A stretch of 64,000 nucleotides of DNA, taken from NCBI GenBank assembly GCA_001724425.1, contig MEEK01000013.1:1-64000 (forward strand), given 5' to 3'. Source of the DNA: Microbacterium sp. SCN 70-27 (GTDB lineage: Bacteria; Actinomycetota; Actinomycetes; Actinomycetales; Microbacteriaceae). Of this stretch, positions 54,974-63,999 are shown piece after piece. Positions within the stretch are counted from its first letter, which is position 1; every line of letters starts with the position of its first letter. The position numbers and the translations under genes were made by a program. The notes beneath the pieces are model-generated. The model did no database searches, was not told the DNA's origin, and saw only the letters and a list, made by a program, of their open reading frames with translations.

Positions 54974-55354
54974 GAGATTCCCCAGTGTTCCCCGTTGCAG
55001 GCCGAAGCCCGCGATCCCCAGCGGCGGAACCAGTCCGCCATTCCCCGTTCTCCCCGGCAGCCCCCGGATCGACTCCCACATCGACCCCGGGACCGGACTG
55101 GAGGACGCCGACCCCTCGGCATCCGTCCTGCCTTTCGACAGCCGGTTGGGGATGAGTATTGCACACCCGCGCCTCCCTGGGAAGCACCCGTGAAACGAAG
55201 CTTCCCCGGGCGGTCGAGGCGCCCGCGTGTCGTGCCCGAAGTCCGGGGCCCCGCCCCTCCCGGCGGCGAGAATGGAGGTGCCAGTACGATCGCCGGTCGT
55301 CCCCAGCGGCTCGTGCCCTCGGAGTCCCCAGCTTGAGGGCCAGGCGATGTGGCG

Positions 55355-55404
55355 GAGGCCTTCGCGGGCGCTCCCTCCCGGAGAGCACTGCCCGCGAAGG
55401 CCTC
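55355..55404. terminator. Strong hairpin upstream of glmS
   Basis: Perfect 15-bp stem (55355-55369 with 55390-55404) with a 20-nt loop that can itself pair. No gene on either strand ends here. It may isolate glmS from upstream transcription, end an unannotated RNA, or be a recombination remnant. Confidence 0.5.
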
Positions 55405-55417
55405 ACTTCGCGAAGCC

Positions 55418-55465
55418 GTCGGACGGTTTTGCGAGGGGTCCGACCAAACCTCGGCGGGCTACCCT
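55418..55465 (+). promoter_or_regulatory. glmS promoter region with palindromic site
   Basis: The inverted repeat GTCGGAC (55418-55424) and GTCCGAC (55438-55444), 13-nt spacer, is a candidate operator. TACCCT (55460-55465) ends 7 nt before the ATG of glmS, consistent with a leaderless transcript. The glmS ribozyme known from Firmicutes was not recognised here. Confidence 0.45.
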
Positions 55466-55472
55466 TGACCCT

Positions 55473-57323
<1,851 letters not shown>

Positions 57324-57382
57324 GGTTCCGCGCGGCTGACGGCGTCGCCGTCGGCGCCCGCATCCGCCCCGACCGGCGCCGG

Positions 57383-57388
57383 TAGGCT
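57383..57388 (+). promoter_or_regulatory. -10 box TAGGCT of leaderless acpS
   Basis: TAGGCT ends 7 nt before GTG 57396. It would give the acpS-alr-tsa genes a promoter independent of glmS. Confidence 0.5.
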
Positions 57389-57395
57389 GGATGCC

Positions 57396-57824
57396 GTGAT
57401 CGTCGGTATCGGCGTCGACCTCGTCGACATCCCACGCTTCGAGCGGTCGATCGCGCGCACGCCGCGGCTCCTCGAGCGGCTGTTCGCACCGGGGGAGCGC
57501 GCCCTGAAGCCGCACTCGCTGGCTGCGCGCTACGCCGCGAAAGAGGCCCTCATCAAGGCCCTCGGCGGCTCGGAGGGCGTGCACTGGACCGATATCGAAG
57601 TGGCCTCCGAGCCGAGCGGGCGGCCGGTGTTCGCGCTGACCGGTGAGACGGCCGAGACGGTGGATGCCCGGGGCATCCGCTCGCTTCACCTGTCGCTCAG
57701 TCATGATGCGGGCCTTGCGACCGCGTACGTCATCGCCGAATCGGTGGGCGTCTCGCCCGCCGCCTCGACACACGTGCCCACGGAGGCCGCGGTCGCCACC
57801 CCGGCCGAAGGAGCCTCGGCATGA
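57396..57824 (+). CDS. acpS: Holo-[acyl-carrier-protein] synthase
   Basis: Transfers 4'-phosphopantetheine from CoA to carrier-protein serines. IVGIGVDLVDIPRFERSI at the start has the magnesium-binding aspartate; FAPGERAL and RYAAKEALIKALGG (Glu-Lys pair near residue 50) are family signatures. LSHDAGLATAYVIAE ends the fold near 113. The last ~25 residues are an Ala/Thr-rich extra tail. It could serve both the fatty-acid ACP and the dedicated ACP at 41.4 kb. alr overlaps its stop by 4 bp. Confidence 0.95.
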   Translation: MIVGIGVDLVDIPRFERSIARTPRLLERLFAPGERALKPHSLAARYAAKEALIKALGGSEGVHWTDIEVASEPSGRPVFALTGETAETVDARGIRSLHLSLSHDAGLATAYVIAESVGVSPAASTHVPTEAAVATPAEGASA

Positions 57825-58945
57825 GCAGCCTCCCCGCCGGCGTCCTGCGCGAAGCGCTCATCGACACCGCCGCCATCACCGAGAACGTGAGGCACCTGCG
57901 CCGCGTCACCGATTCCGACGTGATCGCCGTCGTCAAAGCGGACGGCTACGGTCACGGCGCTGCGCGTTCCGCCGCCGCCGCTCTCGCCGGCGGCGCGAAC
58001 CGGATCGGCGTCTCCGACATCTCCGAGGCGCTCGCGCTCCGCAGGGCCGGGATCGATGCGCCGATCCTCGCGTGGCTGCATGCGCCCGGGGCATCCTTCG
58101 TGGAGGCGGCCGCCGCGCGGGTCGAACTCGGCATCTCGAGCTTCGACCAGCTCGAAGCGGCTGCGGCCGCGGCATCCGGCGATGCTCCTGTCGCGGTGCA
58201 CCTCAAGGCCGAGACGGGTCTCGGGCGCAACGGCATCGCGCCCGCCGACCTCGGCCGCGTGTTCTCCGAGGCGGCGCGCCTCGAACGCATCGGGCGGCTG
58301 CGCGTCGTCGGGATCTTCAGTCATCTCTCGAACACGAGCGAGGTCGACGACCTCGCCGCGGTCTCCCGTTTCGAGGGCGCCCTCTCGCTCGCAGCGACGC
58401 ACGGGCTTGCGCCGCAGGTGCGGCACATCGCCGCCTCGCATGCGGCGATCGCCCTGCCCCAGGCGCGCTTCGGGTGCGTGCGGCTCGGGATCGCGATCTA
58501 CGGACTCTCGCCCTTCCCCGACCGCACCTCGGCGGACCTCGGCCTTCGCCCCGCGATGACCTTGCGCGGGGCGGTCGCGGCCGTGCGACGGGTGCCCGCG
58601 GGGCAGGGAGTGTCGTACGGCTACGTGCACCGCACGCAGGAGGAGACGACGCTCGCCCTCGTGCCGCTCGGCTACGCCGACGGTGTGCCGCGCGCGGCCT
58701 CCGGCGCTGCGGCCGTGCGCATCGGCGGCGCGACGTTCCCGGTCGCGGGTCGCATCGCGATGGACCAGTTCGTCGTGGATGTCGGGTCGCACCCCGTCGC
58801 CGTGGGCGATGAGGCGGTGCTGTTCGGCGACCCGACCCTCGGTCACCCGCCGGTGGAGGCCTGGGCCGACGCCGCGGACACGATCAACTACGAGATCGTC
58901 ACACGGATCGGCCCGCGCGTGCCCCGCCGCGAGGTCGCACGATGA
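57821..58945 (+). CDS. alr: Alanine racemase
   Basis: PLP enzyme making D-alanine for peptidoglycan. VIAVVKADGYGHGAARSA near residue 35 has the Schiff-base lysine. GIFSHLSNTSE near 165, the RLGIAIYGLSPFP region and VSYGYVHRT near 262 with the catalytic tyrosine follow, then GYADGVPR. 374 residues is normal. Its position between acpS and tsaE is conserved in actinobacteria. The nnrE gene often found before alr is absent here. ATG overlaps the acpS stop. Confidence 0.96.
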   Translation: MSSLPAGVLREALIDTAAITENVRHLRRVTDSDVIAVVKADGYGHGAARSAAAALAGGANRIGVSDISEALALRRAGIDAPILAWLHAPGASFVEAAAARVELGISSFDQLEAAAAAASGDAPVAVHLKAETGLGRNGIAPADLGRVFSEAARLERIGRLRVVGIFSHLSNTSEVDDLAAVSRFEGALSLAATHGLAPQVRHIAASHAAIALPQARFGCVRLGIAIYGLSPFPDRTSADLGLRPAMTLRGAVAAVRRVPAGQGVSYGYVHRTQEETTLALVPLGYADGVPRAASGAAAVRIGGATFPVAGRIAMDQFVVDVGSHPVAVGDEAVLFGDPTLGHPPVEAWADAADTINYEIVTRIGPRVPRREVAR

Positions 58946-59178
58946 CCCGGCATGCGCGCGCCGGGGCCACGCCCTTCGTCAGCGCGACCCCCGCTGTCGC
59001 GGGGCTCGGCGGGCATCCGCTCGGCTTCTTCGCCGACTCTCGCGAACCGTATTCAGTCCGCAGCGCGGGCGCACGGGGCCGGAGCCGCGGAAACACGGGG
59101 CCCGGCCGCGGCGCGCGCGCCGCGCGGACTGAATACGGCACGGCGAGCGCGGGGCGCGGATCGGCGGAGGCGGCATGA
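58942..59178 (+). CDS. Doubtful 78-residue ORF between alr and tsaE
   Basis: The frame starts in the alr stop (ATGA) and ends in the tsaE start (ATGA), as real operon genes would. Its sequence (MTRHARAGATPFVSATP..., Arg/Gly/Ala-rich) matches no known family. Its second half is made of the two arms of a 15-bp inverted repeat plus GC-rich loop. It is either a small coupled gene or, more likely, an intergenic element whose frame happens to be open. Confidence 0.2.
   Translation: MTRHARAGATPFVSATPAVAGLGGHPLGFFADSREPYSVRSAGARGRSRGNTGPGRGARAARTEYGTASAGRGSAEAA
59047..59138. repeat. Inverted-repeat element between alr and tsaE
   Basis: Perfect 15-bp arms CCGTATTCAGTCCGC (59047-59061) and their complement (59124-59138) flank a 62-nt GC-rich interior with further palindromes. 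The AT-containing arms stand out from the surrounding GC-rich coding DNA. No terminator role is obvious inside a coupled operon. Confidence 0.65.
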
Positions 59179-59678
59179 GCGGGCTGGATGCCTTCGTCGG
59201 CGAGCGCGAGATCGCCTCGCCGTCCGAGATGGAGGCCTTGGGCCGTGAGCTCGGCGGGGCGCTCGCGGGCGGGGACCTGGTCGTTCTCACGGGCGCGCTG
59301 GGTGCCGGAAAGACCACCCTCACCAGGGGAATCGCCGCGGCCTTGGGTGTGCGCGGGCGAGTGCAGAGCCCGACGTTCGTGATCGCGCGCACGCACCCCT
59401 CGCTCGCGGACGGACCGGCGCTCGTGCATGTGGACGCCTACCGCCTCGGCACCGACGGCGAACTCGACGATCTCGACATCGACTATCCCCACTCCGTTGT
59501 GATCGCGGAGTGGGCGGCACCCTATGCCGCAGCCGTCGCCGACACGTGGTGGGAGGTCGAGATCGACCGCGGGTGGTCGGGCACCGGGGTCGACAACGCG
59601 TGCGGCACGGCGGGACCGCACGTCGCCGACATGGAGGATGCCGCGCCCCGGCTCGTCCGCATCTCGCGCCGCCCCTAG
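59175..59678 (+). CDS. tsaE: tRNA t6A biosynthesis ATPase TsaE
   Basis: ATPase that works with TsaB and TsaD to make N6-threonylcarbamoyladenosine at position 37 of ANN-decoding tRNAs. The P-loop LTGALGAGKTTLTRGIA is near residue 40. SPTFVIARTHPSL near 66, VHVDAYRLGTDGELDDL (Walker-B-like) near 86 and VIAEWAAPYA near 114 are the other signatures. 167 residues, slightly longer than the ~150 of E. coli. ATG 59175 overlaps the end of the preceding short ORF. tsaB starts 45 bp later with its own box. Confidence 0.93.
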   Translation: MSGLDAFVGEREIASPSEMEALGRELGGALAGGDLVVLTGALGAGKTTLTRGIAAALGVRGRVQSPTFVIARTHPSLADGPALVHVDAYRLGTDGELDDLDIDYPHSVVIAEWAAPYAAAVADTWWEVEIDRGWSGTGVDNACGTAGPHVADMEDAAPRLVRISRRP

Positions 59679-59710
59679 CCTCGCCGAGCCGCCCCCCGCC
59701 AGGGCCCGAC

Positions 59711-59716
59711 TACCCT
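59711..59716 (+). promoter_or_regulatory. -10 box TACCCT before tsaB
   Basis: TACCCT is followed after GGAGAG (6 nt) by the GTG of tsaB; the GGAGAG could also act as a ribosome site for read-through mRNA. Confidence 0.4.
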
Positions 59717-59722
59717 GGAGAG

Positions 59723-60403
59723 GTGATCCTCGGCATCGACACCTCGCTCGGCACGGCCGTGGCCGTCGTCGACCTCGACGGAGTCGTACGCGCCGAGGCA
59801 TCCAGCGACAACCCGCTCGGACACGCCGAGGTCATCGGCGACCTGCTGCAGGCCACGCTCGCGGATGCCGCGCGCGGGCCACTCGGGCAGACCGGCGCCA
59901 TCGAGCCCGTGACCCTGACACACGTCGCCGCGGGAATGGGCCCGGGCCCGTTCACGGGGCTGCGGGTCGGGATCGCCGCCGCGCGCGCCTTCGCCCTGGG
60001 TCGGGGGCTCCCGGTCGTCGCCGTACCGAGCCACGACGCGGCGGCGCTCGAGGTGTTCCTCGCGAGCGCGCTCACAGATCCCTTCGCCGAAGTGCCTCGC
60101 TTCGGCATCGTCACGGATGCTCGCCGTCGGGAGTTCGCCTACACCGTCTATGACGGCATCGACGACGACGGCCTCCCGGTGCGGGTCGCCGGGCCCGCAC
60201 TCACACCGCGCGACGAGATCGACACCGTGCTCGCGGGCTTCGGAGCCGAATGCCGCGACGGCGTCTCGATCCGGGCGGCCATGCTCGCCACGATCGCCGC
60301 CCGGGCGGTCGCCGCGGGGCGTGAGCTCACCGGCCCCGAACCGCTGTACCTCCGCGCGCCCGACGTCACGCTGCCGCGTGCGCCCAAACGGGTGACCGCA
60401 TGA
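59723..60403 (+). CDS. tsaB: tRNA t6A biosynthesis protein TsaB
   Basis: Inactive TsaD paralogue that scaffolds the TsaB-TsaD-TsaE complex. ILGIDTSLGTAVAVVDLDG opens the ASKHA fold, HAEVIGDLLQATL near 35 carries the dimer helix, and AAGMGPGPFTGLRVGIAAARAFALG near 73 is the family hallmark. 226 residues, normal length. GTG 59723 gives the canonical start. It ends in the start of rimI (ATGA overlap). Confidence 0.95.
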   Translation: MILGIDTSLGTAVAVVDLDGVVRAEASSDNPLGHAEVIGDLLQATLADAARGPLGQTGAIEPVTLTHVAAGMGPGPFTGLRVGIAAARAFALGRGLPVVAVPSHDAAALEVFLASALTDPFAEVPRFGIVTDARRREFAYTVYDGIDDDGLPVRVAGPALTPRDEIDTVLAGFGAECRDGVSIRAAMLATIAARAVAAGRELTGPEPLYLRAPDVTLPRAPKRVTA

Positions 60404-60897
60404 GCCTCCGGCCGGCGACCTCCGCCGATCTCGCCGCCATCATGACGATCGAGCGCGCCGCGTTCCCGTCGGATGCCTGGAGCGCGGCCATGATGGCGGA
60501 AGAGCTCGCTTCGCCGCACAACCACTATGTCGTCGCCGAGCGCGCAGGTCGCGTCGAGGGGTACGCGGGGCTTCGTGCACCGGCGGGCGCGAACGACGGC
60601 GACGTGCAGACGATCGCGCTCGCCGAGTCCGCCCGCGGCCGCGGGGCCGGGCGGGCGCTTCTCGTGGCGCTCCTCGAACAGGCCGCGCTGCGGGACGTGC
60701 GGCATGTGTTCCTCGACGTCCGCGACGACAACCCCGTGGCGCACGCACTGTACGTGTCGGAGGGGTTCCGCGAGATCGGCCGGCGCGCGAACTACTACGC
60801 CGCCGACGGCGTCGACGCGATCGTCATGCAGCTCGACATCCCGGCCTGGGCCGCGGCGCGTGTGCCGCAGCCCTCCGATGCGGGAGCGTGCTCGTGA
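60400..60897 (+). CDS. rimI: Ribosomal-protein-alanine N-acetyltransferase
   Basis: GNAT enzyme acetylating the N-terminus of ribosomal protein S18 and perhaps others. [16 protein letters not shown] near residue 23 and the acetyl-CoA loop [20 protein letters not shown] near 76-95 are present. [25 protein letters not shown] near 108-132 is the classic RimI end. 165 residues is normal. Bases 60616-60676 of this gene are duplicated exactly inside tsaD (61313-61373). The rimI copy is clearly the original, since it is in frame and fits the family. Confidence 0.95.
   Translation: MSLRPATSADLAAIMTIERAAFPSDAWSAAMMAEELASPHNHYVVAERAGRVEGYAGLRAPAGANDGDVQTIALAESARGRGAGRALLVALLEQAALRDVRHVFLDVRDDNPVAHALYVSEGFREIGRRANYYAADGVDAIVMQLDIPAWAAARVPQPSDAGACS
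60616..60676 (+). repeat. 61-bp direct repeat, donor copy in rimI
   Basis: Exact 61-bp sequence encoding the acetyl-CoA loop of RimI. An identical copy lies at 61313-61373 in tsaD, 697 bp downstream and in the same reading phase. Confidence 0.95.
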
Positions 60898-60908
60898 ATC
60901 GGTTCCGA

Positions 60909-60970
60909 AAGCAGGGCGAACTGCGCCCGGAGTGGCGCGTAGCCGCGCGGCGCCCCGCTTCGCCCTGCTT
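60909..60970. repeat. Inverted repeat between rimI and tsaD
   Basis: Perfect 12-bp arms AAGCAGGGCGAA (60909-60920) and their complement (60959-60970) surround a 38-nt GC-rich loop with inner pairing. It sits in the 115-bp gap of an otherwise tight operon. It could be a terminator-like or dispersed element. Confidence 0.6.
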
Positions 60971-61012
60971 CCGCAACGGAGAGCCCGTCTCTCGCATCGG
61001 AAAGGGCGTCGC

Positions 61013-62108
61013 ATGACTCGCGCCGAACCGCTCGTGCTTGGCATCGAGACGAGCTGCGACGAGACCGGCATCGGCATCGTGCGCGGCCGGACGCTCCTGT
61101 CGAACACGATCGCGAGCTCGATGGACGAGCACGCCCGCTACGGCGGCGTCGTCCCCGAGGTTGCCGCGCGAGCGCACCTCGAGGCACTGCAGCCCACGAT
61201 CGAGGCGGCCGTCGCGGAGGCCGGGATCACGCTCGATGAGCTGGATGCCGTCGCCGTGACGAGCGGCCCCGGCCTCGCCGGCGCGCTCATGGTCGGCGTC
61301 GGGGCGGCGAAGGCGCTCGCCGAGTCCGCCCGCGGCCGCGGGGCCGGGCGGGCGCTTCTCGTGGCGCTCCTCGGGGGACGAGGTCGAGTACCCGACGATC
61401 GCGCTCCTCGTCTCGGGCGGGCACACGTCTCTCCTGCTCGTCCGCGACCTGACGACCGACGTCGAACTCCTCGGTGAGACGATGGACGACGCCGCCGGCG
61501 AGGCCTTCGACAAGATCGCCCGGATCCTCGGGTTGCCCTACCCCGGCGGCCCCGAGATCGACCGCGCGGCAGCGGTCGGTGACCCGAACGCGATCCGCTT
61601 CCCGCGCGGCCTCTCCCGTGCGTCGGACATGGCAGAGCACCGCTACGACTTCTCGTTCTCGGGGCTGAAGACCGCCGTCGCCCGGTGGGTCGAGCAGTCC
61701 TCGCTCACCCCGAGCGAGGGTGCGGGCGAGGCGTCGCAGGAGACCGGACCGGCAGGCCCGGCTGGACCCAGCGCCGCCGACGTGGCCGCGTCGTTCCGCG
61801 AGGCGGTCGTCGACGTGCTGGTGACGAAAGCGTTGGATGCCTGTGCCCGCCACGGCGTGCCGCGACTGCTCCTGGGCGGCGGCGTCGTCGCCAATCGCCG
61901 TCTGCGCGAGGTCGCGCTCGACCGCGCCGAGGCCGCGGGCGTCACCGTGCGCATCCCGCCGCTCAGCCTCTGCACGGACAACGGCGCGATGATCGCCGCG
62001 CTCGCTGCCCAGCTCATCTCGAGTGGACGCCGCCCGTCGACCCTCGCCTTCGGGGCGGATTCGACGCTGCCCGTGACGGAGATCCAGATCTCCGAGGAGG
62101 CCCCGTGA
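61013..62108 (+). pseudogene. tsaD: tsaD, disrupted by a 61-bp rimI-derived segment
   Basis: TsaD is the catalytic t6A synthase subunit. The first frame (61013-61477) begins normally ([56 protein letters not shown]). At codon 101 (61313) it enters 61 bp identical to rimI, runs out of frame and stops after 154 residues. The rest of TsaD continues from about 61377 in another frame ([59 protein letters not shown]). The missing middle should hold the NHxxxH metal-binding motif. Both halves are otherwise well conserved, so the change is recent or an assembly error. Confidence 0.9.
61313..61373 (+). repeat. 61-bp direct repeat, acceptor copy in tsaD
   Basis: Exact copy of rimI bases 60616-60676, replacing the tsaD segment for the NHxxxH region. 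The left edge shares GCGCTCGCC with the expected tsaD reading (AAKALA), which suggests microhomology at the junction. Confidence 0.95.
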
Positions 62109-62629
62109 GCGACCCTCGAGACCACGACCGAGACGCCGCCGAACCCGCTGCATCGGCGGCCGCGCCGGCTCCCGCCACGTCAGCCGAGTACCCGACCGCA
62201 CCCGCACCCGCAGCATCGCCCTCCCTCCCGCTCGGTGCGCCTTCGGACGATGTCACCGTCGCCGCGTCGGCGGCGCTCCCGGGCGAGCACCGCGGCGGCT
62301 TCCAGCGCGAGTTGACGGCGCCCGTCCCGATCACGGCGACGGTCCACACGGAGTTCGCGTGGACCGAGCCCCCGGCCCCTGCTCCCGCACCGACGCACCT
62401 CGGTTCGTGGGCACTGACGTTCGCCGTCGTGGGCCTCGCCGTGTCGTTCCTCGTCGGGTGGGGTTTCCTCATCGGCCTCGTGGGCCTGGTGCTCGCGATC
62501 CTGGCCCTCCGGCGGCCGTGGGAGTCGCGGTCGATGGCGGTGTGGGCCCTGTGCCTGAGCGCGCTCTCGCTCGTCTACAGCGCCGGCTGGCTGTGGTGGG
62601 CGTCGACGCAGGGCCCGCTGTTCGGCTGA
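62105..62629 (+). CDS. DUF4190-like membrane protein
   Basis: 174-residue protein starting at GTG 62105, which overlaps the tsaD stop. The first ~95 residues are an Ala/Pro/Ser-rich, disordered cytoplasmic part. Two membrane helices follow ([34 protein letters not shown] and [22 protein letters not shown]), the DUF4190 pattern, with a very short C-terminus. Function of the family is unknown. Cotranscribed with tsaD and convergent with the methyltransferase gene. Confidence 0.75.
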   Translation: MSDPRDHDRDAAEPAASAAAPAPATSAEYPTAPAPAASPSLPLGAPSDDVTVAASAALPGEHRGGFQRELTAPVPITATVHTEFAWTEPPAPAPAPTHLGSWALTFAVVGLAVSFLVGWGFLIGLVGLVLAILALRRPWESRSMAVWALCLSALSLVYSAGWLWWASTQGPLFG

Positions 62630-62640
62630 ACGCCTGCCCG

Positions 62641-63828
62641 CTACACCCGGTCGGCGAGCAGCGTCGTGCGCGTGTTCCCGATACGCGTGACGAACAGCGT
62701 CGCGGACTCCGCTCCGGAGGGCTTCAGCTTCGTCCGCAGGACGGCGGGGTCGATGTCGACCCCGCGCTTCTTGATCTCGAGGGTTCCGATCCCGCGGTCA
62801 CGGAGCGCCCGACCCAGCGCCTTGATGTCGTTCGGCAGCTGCTCGCGCACGCGGAAGGTCTGCACGAACGGGCTGGATGCCGGGGCATCCGACGTCAGGT
62901 ACGCGATGCGCTGATCGAGCATCCCGGCGCCGATCGTGCGGGCGACCTCGCCGATGAGTCGCGCCCGGATGACGGCGCCCTCGGGTTCGTGCAGGTATGC
63001 GCCGAGGCCGCGCACGGGCGCGTCGGGCGCATCGCCGGATGCCACGAGCTCCGCCGCCTGCCCGCCGCGGATGACGAGGGCCGCCCGCCGCACGCCGGGG
63101 CGCGCGAGGATGCCGGTCCATACGACGAGCTCGATCGTCGACCCGTCGACGGAGATCCACTGCGCCTCGGCGTCGTCGGGGATGAGCGAGCGGTCGAAGG
63201 CCGGCCCGAGCTTGATCCCGGCCGGCAGGCGCGCCGACAGGCCGAACACCCAGTCGAGCGGGGGTGACCAGTCGTCCGCACCGACGCGGGTCGTCTCGCC
63301 GTGGCCCGCGGTGCGCCGCGCGGGGTCGAGCCACACGGCGTCGATCCCGGTGAGGTCGACGTCCTCGGCGCGACTGCTGCGTACGGAGACGCCGTCCCCG
63401 AACGGTGCGAGGTTGTAGGCCGCGAGCGCCGACGTGATCTCGTCGGCGTCGACAGCGAGCACGTCGAGTCCGATCCCGGCGAGCGCGAGCGCGTCGCCGC
63501 CGATCCCGCACCCGAGGTCGGCGACCCGGGTTACGCCGGCATCGCGGAAACGCCCTGCGTGGCGCGCCCCGACCTCGAGGCGGGTCGCCTGTTCGAGGCC
63601 GGCGCGGGTGAACAGCATGCGATCGGCGAACGCCCCGAACTTCTGCCGCGCGCGGGTGCGCAGGCGCGCCTGGCCGACGACCGCCGAGACCAGTTGCGGG
63701 GAGTGACCGGCGGCGCGCAAGCGCGACACGGCGGATGCCACGGCATCCGTCGAATCGATCGCGCCCGCTTCGTCGACGAGCCGCAGCCCCTCGGGGGTGA
63801 GGAGGGCATCGAGTTCGGCGCGGTCCAT
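62641..63828 (-). CDS. THUMP-like-domain SAM-dependent methyltransferase
   Basis: 395-residue protein. After an alpha-helical N-terminal ~85 residues, a Rossmann methyltransferase core is visible: RVADLGCGIGGDALALA near residue 101 (motif I), VLAVDADEITSALA near 121, and DAVWLDPARRTAG near 163 (motif IV, DPAR). The C-terminal ~80 residues (TLEIKKRGVDIDPAVLRTKL, ATLFVTRIGNTRT) are the conserved THUMP-like module of this actinobacterial family. Substrate is probably RNA but unproven. ATG 63828. Convergent with the DUF4190-like gene, divergent from groES. Confidence 0.85.
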   Translation of the reverse strand: MDRAELDALLTPEGLRLVDEAGAIDSTDAVASAVSRLRAAGHSPQLVSAVVGQARLRTRARQKFGAFADRMLFTRAGLEQATRLEVGARHAGRFRDAGVTRVADLGCGIGGDALALAGIGLDVLAVDADEITSALAAYNLAPFGDGVSVRSSRAEDVDLTGIDAVWLDPARRTAGHGETTRVGADDWSPPLDWVFGLSARLPAGIKLGPAFDRSLIPDDAEAQWISVDGSTIELVVWTGILARPGVRRAALVIRGGQAAELVASGDAPDAPVRGLGAYLHEPEGAVIRARLIGEVARTIGAGMLDQRIAYLTSDAPASSPFVQTFRVREQLPNDIKALGRALRDRGIGTLEIKKRGVDIDPAVLRTKLKPSGAESATLFVTRIGNTRTTLLADRV

Positions 63829-63876
63829 GGAGCCAGCCTGCCACGGCCCGGCGAACGACGCCGTGCGTCACACGAA

Positions 63877-63903
63877 CTGGCACTCGCGTTGCACGAGTGC
63901 CAA
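63877..63903 (+). promoter_or_regulatory. CIRCE-like HrcA operator 1 (degenerate)
   Basis: CTGGCACTC-N9-GAGTGCCAA matches the CIRCE consensus TTAGCACTC-N9-GAGTGCTAA at 15 of 18 positions with correct spacing. It covers the -35 box of the groES promoter. Confidence 0.75.
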
Positions 63904-63917
63904 CGGCGCCCTAGACT
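63889..63917 (+). promoter_or_regulatory. groES promoter
   Basis: TTGCAC (63889-63894) and TAGACT (63912-63917) with a 17-bp spacer. Transcription would start near 63924, inside the second CIRCE element. Confidence 0.75.
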
Positions 63918-63922
63918 TGCGG

Positions 63923-63949
63923 TTAGCACTCCGACCCCTCGGGTGCTAA
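63923..63949 (+). promoter_or_regulatory. CIRCE operator 2 (HrcA site) of groESL
   Basis: TTAGCACTC-N9-GGGTGCTAA matches the CIRCE consensus at 17 of 18 positions. It overlaps the predicted transcription start. HrcA repressor binding here is well established for actinobacterial groES genes. Confidence 0.92.
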
Positions 63950-63986
63950 TCAGTCTTTTCCGTGACCGCGGCCGTGCGCCGCACCA

Positions 63987-63999
63987 GAAAGAGGTGAAC
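63987..63999 (+). promoter_or_regulatory. Ribosome binding site of groES beyond the window
   Basis: CCAGAAAGAGGTGAACC at the very end is a near-perfect Shine-Dalgarno sequence; the start codon of groES is expected within a few bases after position 64000. Confidence 0.7.

Larger units (their letters stand above)
54974..55472. other. Divergent region upstream of the sugar transferase and glmS
   Basis: Roughly 500 bp without a credible gene between two divergent genes. It holds ACTGGGGAAT on the minus strand (54977-54986), a 15-bp stem at 55355-55404 (listed separately), a GTCGGAC/GTCCGAC inverted repeat at 55418-55444, and a TACCCT box at 55460-55465 just before glmS. Confidence 0.5.

Noticed and set aside
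16419..55404. Prophage or transposon as origin of the island
   Set aside because: No integrase, transposase, phage structural gene, attachment-site duplication or tRNA was found.
55405..55472. glmS ribozyme/riboswitch
   Set aside because: The spacer before glmS is short, the start appears leaderless and no ribozyme core was recognised; this class is known from Firmicutes.
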